Below, one piece after another: positions 1-6,584 of a stretch of DNA of 15,870 nt. The position numbers and the translations under genes were made by a program. Under the pieces are notes generated by a model, which was given only the letters and a program-made list of their open reading frames with translations, ran no database searches and was not told the DNA's origin. Positions within the stretch are counted from its first letter, which is position 1, and the number at the start of each line of letters is the position of its first letter. The stretch covers positions 1 to 15,870 of the forward strand of contig JAFRLD010000252.1 of NCBI GenBank assembly GCA_017431395.1, given 5' to 3'. The DNA is from Bacillota bacterium. Its GTDB lineage: Bacteria; Bacillota; Clostridia; Peptostreptococcales; Anaerovoracaceae.

Positions 1-2
1 GG

Positions 3-428
3 TTATTTCTTGAATACGTCGACCAGGATCTCCAGATTCTTCGGGCTGAGCAGGTGTGCGCGCTCCTGGCTCTCCCAGATCTCCGGGTATTTATCGACCG
101 TTCCCTCGATATGGGCGAACAATGTCGACAGTTCTTCCGGGCTCATGCCGATCTGCTTGGCGTGTCTTTCGTACTTCTCCGGAGCCTCTGCGATCGCATC
201 CGACATCTGCCGGTACATTTTCGCATATTCCCCGCTGGTCATGCCTTCTACATTGGTCAGCTCCGGATGGAACTGGTCTGCACCGAAGGTCTCTTCGATC
301 AAAGCCTTGATCGCATCCGGTGCCATGGCACATTTCTCTATATATCCTGCCAGCTTTCCAAAATGCTCTGTAGCTTCTGCACCTTTTGCCTCATAAGCCT
401 TCTTGATTTCTTCAATCTTTTGTTTCAT
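3..428 (-). CDS. hypothetical cytosolic helical protein, 141 aa
   Basis: I do not recognise this family. The protein is complete: the ATG follows an AAGGAGG ribosome binding site by about 7 bases and the TAA stop lies just inside the window edge. It is rich in Lys, Glu and Ala, has no signal peptide or membrane segment, and most of it should be helical. It contains the short segments MAPDAIKALIEETFGA (about residues 35-50) and MSPEELSTLF (about 95-104), which resemble helix-capping stretches of small helical bundles rather than an enzyme motif. It has its own promoter (470-498), whose -35 box overlaps the stop codon of the upstream membrane-protein gene, so it can be expressed apart from that operon, although read-through is also possible because no terminator lies between them. 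The call as a real gene is firm; the function is unknown. Confidence 0.85.
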   Translation of the reverse strand: MKQKIEEIKKAYEAKGAEATEHFGKLAGYIEKCAMAPDAIKALIEETFGADQFHPELTNVEGMTSGEYAKMYRQMSDAIAEAPEKYERHAKQIGMSPEELSTLFAHIEGTVDKYPEIWESQERAHLLSPKNLEILVDVFKK

Positions 429-469
429 ATTATTATCCTCCTTATGGCATTCATCTCTGCTACCAGCCT

Positions 470-498
470 AGTATAACCAGCATTTTTGTCTTTTTCAA
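470..498 (-). promoter_or_regulatory. sigma-A-like promoter of the 141-aa gene
   Basis: Read on the minus strand: TTGAAA (493-498), a 17-base spacer, then TATACT (470-475). The -35 box overlaps the TGA stop (495-497) of the upstream gene. The predicted start of transcription would give a leader of about 35-40 bases holding the AAGGAGG site. Confidence 0.7.
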
Positions 499-1256
499 GC
501 ATTCTTGAACATTTGTGCCGCAAGTATCAAGAGATATATTGTCAGGATCACTATAGCAGCGAAAACCGCATATCCCGCAAGGTAGTACTGCGGGCCCGTG
601 ATAGAAGCGATCCATTCCAGCGGGGTCCCTGCCGACGGCCAGTTCACGAACATATAGTTGCAGTGAAAGGCCTTATCGAACAGGTAGACCGGCGGCACGA
701 CCAGCAGCAGAAAAACCGCATCATAATGGATGTGGCGAAGGCCAGGGCAGACCAGCCTTTGCGTGAGGCAAAGAACCGGATAAAGCACCAGCAGACCGTG
801 CCAGAGGAACCCGTACAGGTTCATGAAGCTCCATACCGGATAGAGATGCGCCCAGTCCGGAAACAGGAGCGCCGCGATCGATCCGGGCAGGATCAACGTC
901 ACTGCGATCTCTCCAAATACACCCTTCCACTTCGCCGTCCGTGAGATGGCTATCAGCAGGAAGAGGAACACGCCCAGGCTGCACAGGTGCAGAGGCAGGT
1001 ATCCCGCGTTGAAATGGCCCTGTGATAGCAGGAGTAAATCTTTGCAGCATTCCAGCGCGAGCATGATAAACGGGATGCTGACCATGATCCGCTCTCTTCC
1101 CTCCGGCCTCTGCCTGCGAAACCAGCAGACGAATCCTATGATCAGCAGCGCGAGAACGGCCAGTGTCACCCAGTGCTCCGGGCTGAACCGGCCGTACCCG
1201 ATACCCTCCGGCAGATCCTCATATTGTTTCCAGAAATAATGCGTTCCTTCGCTCAT
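495..1256 (-). CDS. YwaF/TMEM164-type multi-pass membrane protein (TIGR02206-like)
   Basis: A 253-residue integral membrane protein with about seven hydrophobic segments, the first near residues 29-46. The segment YLPLHLCSLGVF (about residues 86-97) is the feature I recognise from the YwaF / TIGR02206 / TMEM164 group, which usually carries this LPLHLC motif in the second or third helix; total length also fits (about 230-260). Human TMEM164 has been described as an acyltransferase for ether phospholipids through a cysteine; the Cys in LPLHLC here is conserved in position, but activity in the bacterial members is not established. The gene lies 16 bases downstream of a second membrane protein gene and is probably translated from the same transcript; its ribosome binding site is a modest GAGAG stretch. 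Family call is from memory of the motif. Confidence 0.75.
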   Translation of the reverse strand: MSEGTHYFWKQYEDLPEGIGYGRFSPEHWVTLAVLALLIIGFVCWFRRQRPEGRERIMVSIPFIMLALECCKDLLLLSQGHFNAGYLPLHLCSLGVFLFLLIAISRTAKWKGVFGEIAVTLILPGSIAALLFPDWAHLYPVWSFMNLYGFLWHGLLVLYPVLCLTQRLVCPGLRHIHYDAVFLLLVVPPVYLFDKAFHCNYMFVNWPSAGTPLEWIASITGPQYYLAGYAVFAAIVILTIYLLILAAQMFKNA

Positions 1257-1258
1257 GT

Positions 1259-1284
1259 TTACAGTTTCTCTCTTACAGTTTCTT
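1259..1284. repeat. short tandem duplication spanning a stop codon and the next leader
   Basis: TTACAGTTTCTC (1259-1270) is repeated almost exactly as TTACAGTTTCTT (1273-1284), 14 bases apart. On the minus strand the second copy encodes the last residues and the TAA of the 276-residue protein, while the first copy forms the leader of the YwaF-like gene. It looks like a small slippage duplication that produced the intergenic gap. Confidence 0.45.
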
Positions 1285-2103
1285 TTTCCAGAGCTTCTCT
1301 GACAGCTTCACCTGGGGGATCTGTATGCTGACACCGGTCAGCAGCTTGACGAGCCAGAGGAAAAAGATCAGGACCGCGATCGGGATCGCACAGGACGTCA
1401 CGATCAGCACAGCTATGGATTCCGTGATCCGGTTCAGCGTGTTCTCGAACTTTTCGAGCTGTCCGTTGACGCCGCCCTTCACTTTGTTGAACAGCTTCTC
1501 GATGACCGTGTCATCTTCCTCGTCTCCAACCGTATTCTGGATCTCTTGCGTATTGTTCCGCGTATCCTCGATCGTCTGCTGGATGGACGCCTCATAACTG
1601 GCATCGATCTTCTCGGTCACGATCCCGCTGACCGGTATGATCGCGAACATCATGAGGGCGAACAGGATGAGCTTGATCCCGACGGCCCTCCAGGTCTCCC
1701 CGGCGAAGAGCCGCGCCGCGATGAGGATCAGGCAGCCGATCGGGATGAGGAACCGGAACGCCATCACGCCGGTGATCGTCACCATCCATTTCTCGAGGTA
1801 GATCGCTGCCAGAATGAACATGAAGTAACCGCTGAGATCCGCCAGCTCCTCCGCGATCGGGGTCCCGGCATCCCCGGGGAGCAGCGAGATCGCGGTCGAA
1901 GATGCCGCCGTCACTCCCATCAGTTCCGTTACATTCGTCCGTTTTTCATCCAGTGAACTGTAGGTCCCTGTGAAGCTGTCCTCCGAGGATGCTACCCCGG
2001 AGATACAGAAAAACGATATCGCTGCGATGGCGACCAGAAGAACGATGATAACGATATTGAGGATCTTCCTGTTTTTTTCACTCAGTCTCTCGTTCAGTTC
2101 CAT
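1273..2103 (-). CDS. unknown five-helix membrane protein with central coiled-coil, 276 aa
   Basis: No named family recognised. The frame extends further upstream, but I chose the ATG at 2103 because AAGGAGG lies 7 bases before it and the extra N-terminal part is polar and unlike a membrane protein. Predicted membrane segments: residues 14-36, 92-112, 113-134, 140-162 and 229-256. Residues 37-91 form a polar loop holding ASSTAISLLPGDAGTPIAEELADLSGY, a pattern (Ile-Ser-Leu-Leu-Pro-Gly-Asp) I associate with a widespread but uncharacterised permease-like group. Residues about 163-226 are charged, Asn/Glu/Gln-rich and likely a coiled coil. The C-terminus is strongly basic (WKKKL), consistent with a cytosolic end. 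It is first gene of a two-gene unit with the YwaF-like protein and is divergent from an XRE-type regulator 122 bp away, which may control it. Confidence 0.8.
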   Translation of the reverse strand: MELNERLSEKNRKILNIVIIVLLVAIAAISFFCISGVASSEDSFTGTYSSLDEKRTNVTELMGVTAASSTAISLLPGDAGTPIAEELADLSGYFMFILAAIYLEKWMVTITGVMAFRFLIPIGCLILIAARLFAGETWRAVGIKLILFALMMFAIIPVSGIVTEKIDASYEASIQQTIEDTRNNTQEIQNTVGDEEDDTVIEKLFNKVKGGVNGQLEKFENTLNRITESIAVLIVTSCAIPIAVLIFFLWLVKLLTGVSIQIPQVKLSEKLWKKKL

Positions 2104-2150
2104 AGACGCCTCCTTCCTTCTTTTTTGTACACGTATGTTTCGTTCACTTA

Positions 2151-2159
2151 TGCTATAAT
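2151..2159 (+). promoter_or_regulatory. extended -10 promoter element before the XRE regulator
   Basis: TGCTATAAT (2151-2159) is a perfect extended -10 (TG-N-TATAAT). No good -35 sits 17 bases upstream, which extended -10 promoters tolerate. It would give a leader of about 60 bases for the gene at 2226. It lies in the 122 bp divergent spacer shared with the leftward membrane operon. Confidence 0.5.
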
Positions 2160-2225
2160 TATTACAGGTTTTCACCAAAAAATACAGTCCGAGATGTGAT
2201 ATGAGATGAAGCGTGAGGTACTAAA

Positions 2226-2741
2226 ATGGCAGATGTGAAAAATGCACCAACATTATACCGTTCTAAGAGGGAAGCTCTTGGCTGGTCCCGGGAGCACGCT
2301 GCGGAGCAGATCGGTATTTCCGATGATAAGCTCGAGCGGATCGAGAACGGGAAGCAGCTCCCCAACCCACAGGATGTCCTGCTCATGTCCGACGTCTATC
2401 AGGCTCCCGAACTGTGCAACTACTACTGTAACAGGGACTGTGAGATCGGTCAGCTGTATGTCCCGAAAGTCCCTCAGGCGGAGCTTCCGCGCATCATCCT
2501 CCAGCTCCTCGATTCGGTCTATAATGTTCAGGACATCGAGAAAAAGCTGGTCCGGATCACCGCTGACGACTACATCGATGAGACCGAGATCGAAAGCCTG
2601 GCCCATGCCCAATACACCCTCGAACAGCTCTCCATCATGATCGAGGCGCTGCAGCTGTGCATCGAGCGAAAGATTGATAAGGGCGAGATCTCCGCTAAAG
2701 CCTACGCCGCCGCCTACGAGCGGGCCGCCTCTAAGAAGTAA
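2226..2741 (+). CDS. XRE-type helix-turn-helix regulator with Cys-X3-Cys-X3-Cys motif
   Basis: A 171-residue DNA-binding protein. Residues about 8-60 form a classical Cro/C1-type fold: YRSKREALGWSREHAAEQIG, then ISDDKLERIENGKQLP, the usual recognition helix and the E-N-G-K turn. Directly after it come C64, C68 and C72 (LCNYYCNRDCEIG), a three-cysteine pattern that I associate with a group of XRE regulators in Clostridia; it could bind a metal or sense redox state, which is inference. The C-terminal half (about 80-165) is helical and probably mediates dimerisation. A weak GAGG ribosome binding site precedes the ATG. It is divergent from the membrane operon at 2103 and convergent with the gene ending at 2899. 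Targets are unknown; the divergent operon is the natural candidate. Confidence 0.88.
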   Translation: MADVKNAPTLYRSKREALGWSREHAAEQIGISDDKLERIENGKQLPNPQDVLLMSDVYQAPELCNYYCNRDCEIGQLYVPKVPQAELPRIILQLLDSVYNVQDIEKKLVRITADDYIDETEIESLAHAQYTLEQLSIMIEALQLCIERKIDKGEISAKAYAAAYERAASKK

Positions 2742-2823
2742 GCCTTCCGGGCCCTTCCCTCATGCCTTATTGCGAGTATATGATACGGCTTTCCCGCCCC
2801 CTTCAACACCCTTAAAAAATGCG

Positions 2824-2857
2824 AAAAAAAGTCCGCATATGCCGAAACATTTGCGGA
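2824..2857 (-). terminator. intrinsic terminator of the 283-aa membrane protein gene
   Basis: On the minus strand a hairpin pairs TCCGCA with TGCGGA (2852-2857 with 2832-2837), a T-T mismatch, then three more pairs and a 6-base loop, followed at once by C and seven T residues (2824-2830). It lies 42-75 bases past the stop of the gene ending at 2899. A second short palindrome, AAGCCGGCGGCTT (2888-2900), overlaps that stop codon. Confidence 0.75.
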
Positions 2858-2898
2858 ACTAAGTTCGTTTAAGGCGGGGGACACCGGAAGCCGGCGGC

Positions 2899-3750
2899 TT
2901 AGTGATCCGACTCCCCGGCGTTGAACTCCGGGTTCCCGTCGATCAGGAGCAACTGCAGATACCAGCTATCCGTAACGTGGACCGCGATGATGACCGGAGT
3001 TTCTTCCAGGTCATTTTCTTTTAGCACCTTCTTGACGGAGTCGTTCAAGCGGGTGAACCTCTTCAAGGTCTTCGCCGGATCATCTCCTTCATCACACGTT
3101 GCCCAGATATAAATGCGGCCTTCCGAAACGTACCAGTTGTTTTCGCTATCGTCTTTATCGACCTCCGTATCGATCTCAAGATAGACCGATCCGAACAGGA
3201 TCTGTTCATCCTTGAGCGGTTTCGTCCGCTTGGCCACATATTCCTCGATGTCTGTCATCGTTGACCGCTCACTGATCTGACCTTTTGGAGGATAGGCCGG
3301 GCGCGAGCTCTGGGTCCCTTCCGTAGGATCCCGCCCTTCTGTCGGCTCCGTCCATTCCGTGGGCTCCGTCCATTCCGTAGGATCCGTTTCCCAGGGGTCG
3401 GGATCATCCTCGACCATATTGCCGATAAGAGCTACTCCCAGCGAGGCGAAGATCACGATGAGTATGAAAACGGCAGCTGCGATAACCGCCTTTCTTGCTG
3501 TCTTGTTACCGCTTCGCTCCGCCAGATAGATCTGCACCGGATTCCGTTTCTGTCCGCTGCGCTCGAAATGCCCTCGGGCCCGATCATCCGCCGGTCGATA
3601 CTCCGCATCAGGGATGTCTCGGGGAACATCCCTGGCAGCGCCTATGGCATCAGCGACCCTCGCCTCAAGACCCTCTTTCGCCGTATGTTCACTGGCGGCT
3701 TTTCTGGCCGCCAGCTCTTCCTGCATGCTCATGTATTTCTTCTTCTTCAT
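2899..3750 (-). CDS. unknown single-pass membrane protein with Thr/Glu/Trp/Pro stalk, 283 aa
   Basis: Not a family I recognise. Layout: residues 1-87 are charged and cytosolic (Lys-rich start, Ala/Glu/Arg helix at about 9-40); residues 88-110 form one membrane helix (AVIAAAVFILIVIFASLGVALIG); residues 114-156 are an acidic, Pro/Thr-rich stalk with WTEPTEWTEPTEG repeats; residues about 160-283 are an outside globular domain with alternating strands (VYLEIDTEV, GRIYIWATCD, PVIIAVHV, WYLQLLLIDG). Positive-inside rule supports N-in, C-out. The ATG at 3750 sits only 6 bases from a TATAAT box, so the message may be leaderless or translation may begin at Met7 or Met9; no Shine-Dalgarno site precedes any of them. 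A terminator follows at 2824-2857, so it is a single-gene unit. Confidence 0.8.
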   Translation of the reverse strand: MKKKKYMSMQEELAARKAASEHTAKEGLEARVADAIGAARDVPRDIPDAEYRPADDRARGHFERSGQKRNPVQIYLAERSGNKTARKAVIAAAVFILIVIFASLGVALIGNMVEDDPDPWETDPTEWTEPTEWTEPTEGRDPTEGTQSSRPAYPPKGQISERSTMTDIEEYVAKRTKPLKDEQILFGSVYLEIDTEVDKDDSENNWYVSEGRIYIWATCDEGDDPAKTLKRFTRLNDSVKKVLKENDLEETPVIIAVHVTDSWYLQLLLIDGNPEFNAGESDH

Positions 3751-3756
3751 GCATCC

Positions 3757-3785
3757 ATTATAAAACGGCGCATACTGATATTCAA
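3757..3785 (-). promoter_or_regulatory. promoter abutting the start codon of the 283-aa membrane protein gene
   Basis: Minus strand: TTGAAT (3780-3785), exact 17-base spacer, TATAAT (3757-3762). The expected transcription start falls at or within a base or two of the ATG at 3750. A perfect 12-base palindrome, CAGCCCGGGCTG (3793-3804), lies just upstream of the -35 box and could be an operator or a weak hairpin behind the YusI-like gene. Confidence 0.65.
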
Positions 3786-3810
3786 GCGGTCACAGCCCGG
3801 GCTGCCTGCC

Positions 3811-4164
3811 TTACAGCAGTTTCTCCTCCCATTCCTTCTCCCTGAATCCGGTCAGGACGAAATCATCGCCGATGAGCAGCGGCCGCTTCACCAGCATGCC
3901 ATCCGACGCCAGAAGTTCGATCTGTTCTTCCTCACTCATATCCGGAAGGCGCTTCGAAAGCCCCAGTTCCCGGTATTTCATCCCACTGGTATTGAAGAAC
4001 TTCTTCAGCGGAAGCCCGCTCATCTCTATATAACTCTGCAGCGCGTCGGCATCCGGGTGGTCCCCCTTGATATCGATGACCTCATGCTCGATGTCATGAT
4101 CTCTGAGCCAGCTCCGTGCCTTCCAGCAGGTGGAGCATTTCTCATAACAATAGACTCTGATCAT
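3811..4164 (-). CDS. ArsC/Spx-family thioredoxin-fold protein, YusI-like
   Basis: A 117-residue protein of the ArsC/Spx/MgsR superfamily. C10-S-T-C13 gives the N-terminal Cys-X-X-Cys redox motif in the expected place (VYCYEKCSTCWKAR). The middle block LKKFFNTSGMKYRELGLS and the block EQIELLASDGMLVKRPLLIG are the standard ArsC-family signatures and look closest to B. subtilis YusI (about 118 residues), rather than to Spx, which is longer and has an RNA-polymerase contact motif. The role is probably thiol-disulfide chemistry in the cytosol; arsenate reduction is not implied, since no ars genes are nearby. It follows the 78-residue gene by 14 bases with an AAGGAG site in that gap, so the two form one transcription unit. 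Confidence 0.88.
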   Translation of the reverse strand: MIRVYCYEKCSTCWKARSWLRDHDIEHEVIDIKGDHPDADALQSYIEMSGLPLKKFFNTSGMKYRELGLSKRLPDMSEEEQIELLASDGMLVKRPLLIGDDFVLTGFREKEWEEKLL

Positions 4165-4178
4165 TTTTCTCTCCTTTC

Positions 4179-4415
4179 TCAGTATCCCCAGGACTGCAGG
4201 CCGCAGGTCTTGCTGACCCGGAAAAACTTCATGAAATCCTTCTTCTTCAGCCAGAACATCCCGCAGTTCGAGAAGTCCGGATGCTCCGTCGCCTCATCCA
4301 GGACCGAGAACCCGATCTCGTTTCCCGCAAGTCCCCGGATATACGCGTATACATCATCTTCCAAAGGCTGGACCGGCTCGTAGATGGCCTTCATCTTGAT
4401 ATTACCTGTTCCCAT
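4179..4415 (-). CDS. hypothetical small cytosolic protein, 78 aa
   Basis: No family recognised. The ATG at 4415 is chosen because GGAGG lies 8 bases upstream; Met8 is a possible but less supported start. The protein is soluble with no signal or membrane segment. Visible features: VYAYIRGLAGNEIGFSVLDEATEHPDFSN in the first half (a likely strand-helix-strand unit), then GMFWLKKKDFMKFFRVSKTC near the C-terminus, a basic amphipathic stretch with two cysteines in total (C51 and C71 regions). It is first in a two-gene unit with the YusI-like protein and sits behind the strongest promoter in the window, so it is likely well expressed. A redox or stress link is only suggested by its neighbour. Confidence 0.75.
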   Translation of the reverse strand: MGTGNIKMKAIYEPVQPLEDDVYAYIRGLAGNEIGFSVLDEATEHPDFSNCGMFWLKKKDFMKFFRVSKTCGLQSWGY

Positions 4416-4473
4416 TTATATATCCTCCATATATCAACAATCTGAAAAAACGTAAAAGTGATCGATCGCCTTA

Positions 4474-4502
4474 ATTTTACCAGTATTGGTTATAATTGTC
4501 AA
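4474..4502 (-). promoter_or_regulatory. very strong sigma-A-type promoter with possible operator
   Basis: Minus strand: consensus TTGACA (4497-4502), 17-base spacer, TAAAAT (4474-4479) preceded by TGG, so it is also an extended -10. The spacer contains ACCA-N4-TGGT (4479-4490), an imperfect dyad that a repressor could occupy. It drives the 4415-3811 unit with a leader of about 50 bases. Confidence 0.8.
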
Positions 4503-4528
4503 TATATGTTAGGTAATTTATGGAATTT

Positions 4529-5419
4529 CTATTCCCGCGCAACCACCGTGATCGCCGCCAGAATAATGGCTCCCCCCAGTAGCTGCAGAGGCGTGAGCAT
4601 CTCGTGAAAGACGATCCAGGAAGTGATCACCGCCACCAGCGGAAGCAGGTTCATCACGATCGCTGTGGTCGTCACCGGAAGGTTCTTAACGCCGACCATA
4701 TAAAGCAGCTGGGCGATCGCGATGCAGACCACCGCGAAGAACACGGTCAGCGCCCAGTTTCCCGGCGAGAAATGCAGGACATTCTCCGGTTTATACAGAA
4801 GGAAGATCGGCAGCGTTACAAACAGCGCCGATACGAACAGGCCGGTCGTTACGGTGAACGTAGGATACCGTTCATGCAGGGGTTTCGCGATGATGATGTA
4901 AGCGGCCCATTCTGCCGAGGCGAGAAACAAAAGGCCGATCCCGGCCAGCCCCCCGGAGAGGGCTCCGCCCCCGGCAAAAATGATGAGGGCAACACCTGCG
5001 ATCGATGCGACCACCCCGGCCAACTTCATAGGTGTGATCCGGGTCCCGAAGATCAGCCGGTCCCCGAACAGGCTGAACAGGGGCACGGTCGCCAGAATGA
5101 TCGATGACAGGGACGCACTGGTCCAGGCGATGCCGATGGCTTCGATTATGTAATAGGTCCCGATGCCGATCCCCCCGGCAAGAAAGAACCGGAGAAGGTC
5201 CCCCCTGTCGATGTTCAGTTTCCCGAACCGGATCCTGTGCAGAGCATAAAAAAGGATGGCGATCACGGCTACCCGGATAAAGACCAGGTTGACCGAGTCG
5301 ATATAGTCCGAAATGTATTCGATGAACACGAAATCAAACCCTCCTGTAACAGGAAGGTAGATCGCTGCGAGAAGGGCAGAGAGATTACTTCTTTTTTTCT
5401 GCTCGGCATCCTGAGTCAT
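4529..5419 (-). CDS. EamA/DMT-family transporter
   Basis: A 296-residue inner-membrane protein of the drug/metabolite transporter superfamily, typical in length and with about ten membrane helices in two EamA halves. Recognisable parts: SALLAAIYLPVTGGFDFVF at the first helix, LRFFLAGGIGIGTYYIIEAIGI, TSASLSSIILATVPLFSLFGDRLIFGTRIT (the conserved end of repeat one), and in repeat two VVCIAIAQLLYMVGVKNLPV then AIVMNLLPLVAVITSWIVFHEMLTPLQLLGGAIILAAI. Members export amino acids, metabolites or drugs; substrate cannot be read from sequence. The ATG overlaps the TGA of the acetolactate decarboxylase gene (ATGA), so it is probably translationally coupled to it and may move a small metabolite linked to that operon. 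It is the last gene of the four-gene unit; no clear terminator follows. Confidence 0.92.
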   Translation of the reverse strand: MTQDAEQKKRSNLSALLAAIYLPVTGGFDFVFIEYISDYIDSVNLVFIRVAVIAILFYALHRIRFGKLNIDRGDLLRFFLAGGIGIGTYYIIEAIGIAWTSASLSSIILATVPLFSLFGDRLIFGTRITPMKLAGVVASIAGVALIIFAGGGALSGGLAGIGLLFLASAEWAAYIIIAKPLHERYPTFTVTTGLFVSALFVTLPIFLLYKPENVLHFSPGNWALTVFFAVVCIAIAQLLYMVGVKNLPVTTTAIVMNLLPLVAVITSWIVFHEMLTPLQLLGGAIILAAITVVARE

Positions 5420-6141
5420 TTACCTTGTTCGACCTCCTGGATCTCCTTCTGGGAGGCGTTTTTCAGGGAATAGGTGTCGAAGGCGGGCTCGCTTGGCAGC
5501 TGGATCTCGATCCGGTTGATCTTGTCCATCTTCACGTATCCCTGCTTCATGTCCAGTTCGAACACATGGCCTCCGACGCTCCGGTCTTCAGAGACAAAAT
5601 GAAAATGCCATCCGGGCGCATTGATCCCGTCCATATAGTCCGGATAGTACACACAGATGAGGGTCCCCGCGACCTGTGAGAAGGCGAAATCCTTCTGGGT
5701 CTTCTCGAGGATCTCCTTTAATGCGACATGGTGCGACCGGTACGGTTCCTCTGATCTTGCCCGGACCGTCTCGAACTCCCCGTCGATCCGGACGACATGC
5801 ATGCTGTTCAGTCCGAAGTGCTCCTCGATCTTCAGATCCAGCTCCATCTTCAGACGGTCGATATCATGGATCTCCTCAAGCTCGAACTCCCGGTCTCCGG
5901 ACAGGAAGGTGACCGATGCGAAGGGCACTCCGGTCTCCAGAGGCACTTCATGTACGGATCCGTCGCTGGTCGCCCGGTAGCAGTGTCCGTCCACCACGAT
6001 CATCTCCCCGTTCACATCTTCGAACGTCCCTAAGCCGGAATCTCCATGCTCCAGTAACTGTGACGCTTCGCAGACCGACCTCGTATACCCGAGGGCCAGG
6101 GCCTGCAGCGTCGATACCTGATATATAATGTTATCTTTCAT
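5416..6141 (-). CDS. alsD: alpha-acetolactate decarboxylase
   Basis: Converts (S)-2-acetolactate to acetoin and CO2 in the cytosol, diverting carbon from pyruvate to a neutral product. The 241-residue protein shows the family signatures: GDSGLGTFEDVNGEMIVVDG with the conserved Glu41, EEPYRSHHVALKE with the Arg (R135), and the zinc site GWHFHFVSEDRSVGGHVFEL with H179, H181 and H192, the His-X-His-X10-His spacing of the family. I chose the ATG at 6141, not the longer frame, because AAGGTGG lies 7 bases upstream and the ATG overlaps the preceding TGA (ATGA). No acetolactate synthase or alsR gene is in the window, so the substrate must come from elsewhere, for example branched-chain amino acid synthesis. 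It is coupled on both sides by 4-base overlaps. Confidence 0.95.
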   Translation of the reverse strand: MKDNIIYQVSTLQALALGYTRSVCEASQLLEHGDSGLGTFEDVNGEMIVVDGHCYRATSDGSVHEVPLETGVPFASVTFLSGDREFELEEIHDIDRLKMELDLKIEEHFGLNSMHVVRIDGEFETVRARSEEPYRSHHVALKEILEKTQKDFAFSQVAGTLICVYYPDYMDGINAPGWHFHFVSEDRSVGGHVFELDMKQGYVKMDKINRIEIQLPSEPAFDTYSLKNASQKEIQEVEQGK

Positions 6142-6560
6142 TTGTATTCCACCTTGACATGCCGCGTCGCGAAACAATAGAGCAGCGGCATATAGTACGC
6201 GCTAAAGCGAATGACATCGCCCGGCTTCCATTCCCGTCCGCTGTCTGTCACATCCAAAACGGTGTGATCACTGCTTCCGGCAACCACGCTCACCCCGGGC
6301 GTTTTCGGGACCAGCTGGAGGGCATTGCCTATATCCTGACTTCCTATGGCCGCGATCGCTCTCGTCCGGACGCCAAGATCTTCGAATTCTATGACCTGGC
6401 CGGACCAGTTTTTGCGGGCCCCGCCGGGAGCAGACGGTTTATCAAAGACCCCGGCGACATCGATGCCCTGCTCTCCGAGGAGACGGCACATCACCTCCGC
6501 GTTCTGCCGGACCGCTTCCAGATCCACTTCCAGTACCGGGTACCGCATCCTGCCTTCCAT
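6138..6560 (-). CDS. internally deleted ornithine/alanine-racemase-like protein, 140 aa
   Basis: Residues 7-38 (YPVLEVDLEAVRQNAEVM... to GIDVAGV) match the N-terminus of fold-III PLP racemases of the ornithine racemase type, up to where the PLP lysine (usually V-A-G-V-T-K) should follow. Residues about 50-140 match the C-terminal beta domain of the same proteins: FEDLGVRTRAIAAIGSQDI, then GSSDHTVLDVTDS and a final GDVIRFSAYYMPLLY. Full proteins are about 350 residues, so roughly 200 residues of the barrel are missing, in frame, and the catalytic Lys motif is replaced by FDKPSAPGGAR. The frame is open, has an AAGGAG site 11 bases upstream (Met5 is an alternative start), and overlaps alsD by ATGA. 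Racemase activity is not expected. It is either a decaying gene kept for translation coupling or a small protein with a new, perhaps ligand-binding, role. The family match is from memory. Confidence 0.75.
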   Translation of the reverse strand: MEGRMRYPVLEVDLEAVRQNAEVMCRLLGEQGIDVAGVFDKPSAPGGARKNWSGQVIEFEDLGVRTRAIAAIGSQDIGNALQLVPKTPGVSVVAGSSDHTVLDVTDSGREWKPGDVIRFSAYYMPLLYCFATRHVKVEYK

Positions 6561-6584
6561 CTTATTTACGTCTCCTTCTGTTCT

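Noticed and set aside
2742..2823. Terminator for the XRE gene on the plus strand
   Set aside because: GGGCCC and other short dyads exist but no stem with a following T-run; the hairpin at 2832-2857 has its T-run only on the minus strand.
3568..4383. Plus-strand open frame over the YusI-like and 78-aa genes
   Set aside because: Antisense shadow; the minus-strand genes have promoter, ribosome binding sites and family motifs.
6138..6560. Frameshifted full-length racemase
   Set aside because: No missing-barrel sequence is present in other frames or next to the gene; the neighbours begin within 25 bases on one side and overlap on the other, so it is a deletion and not a frameshift.
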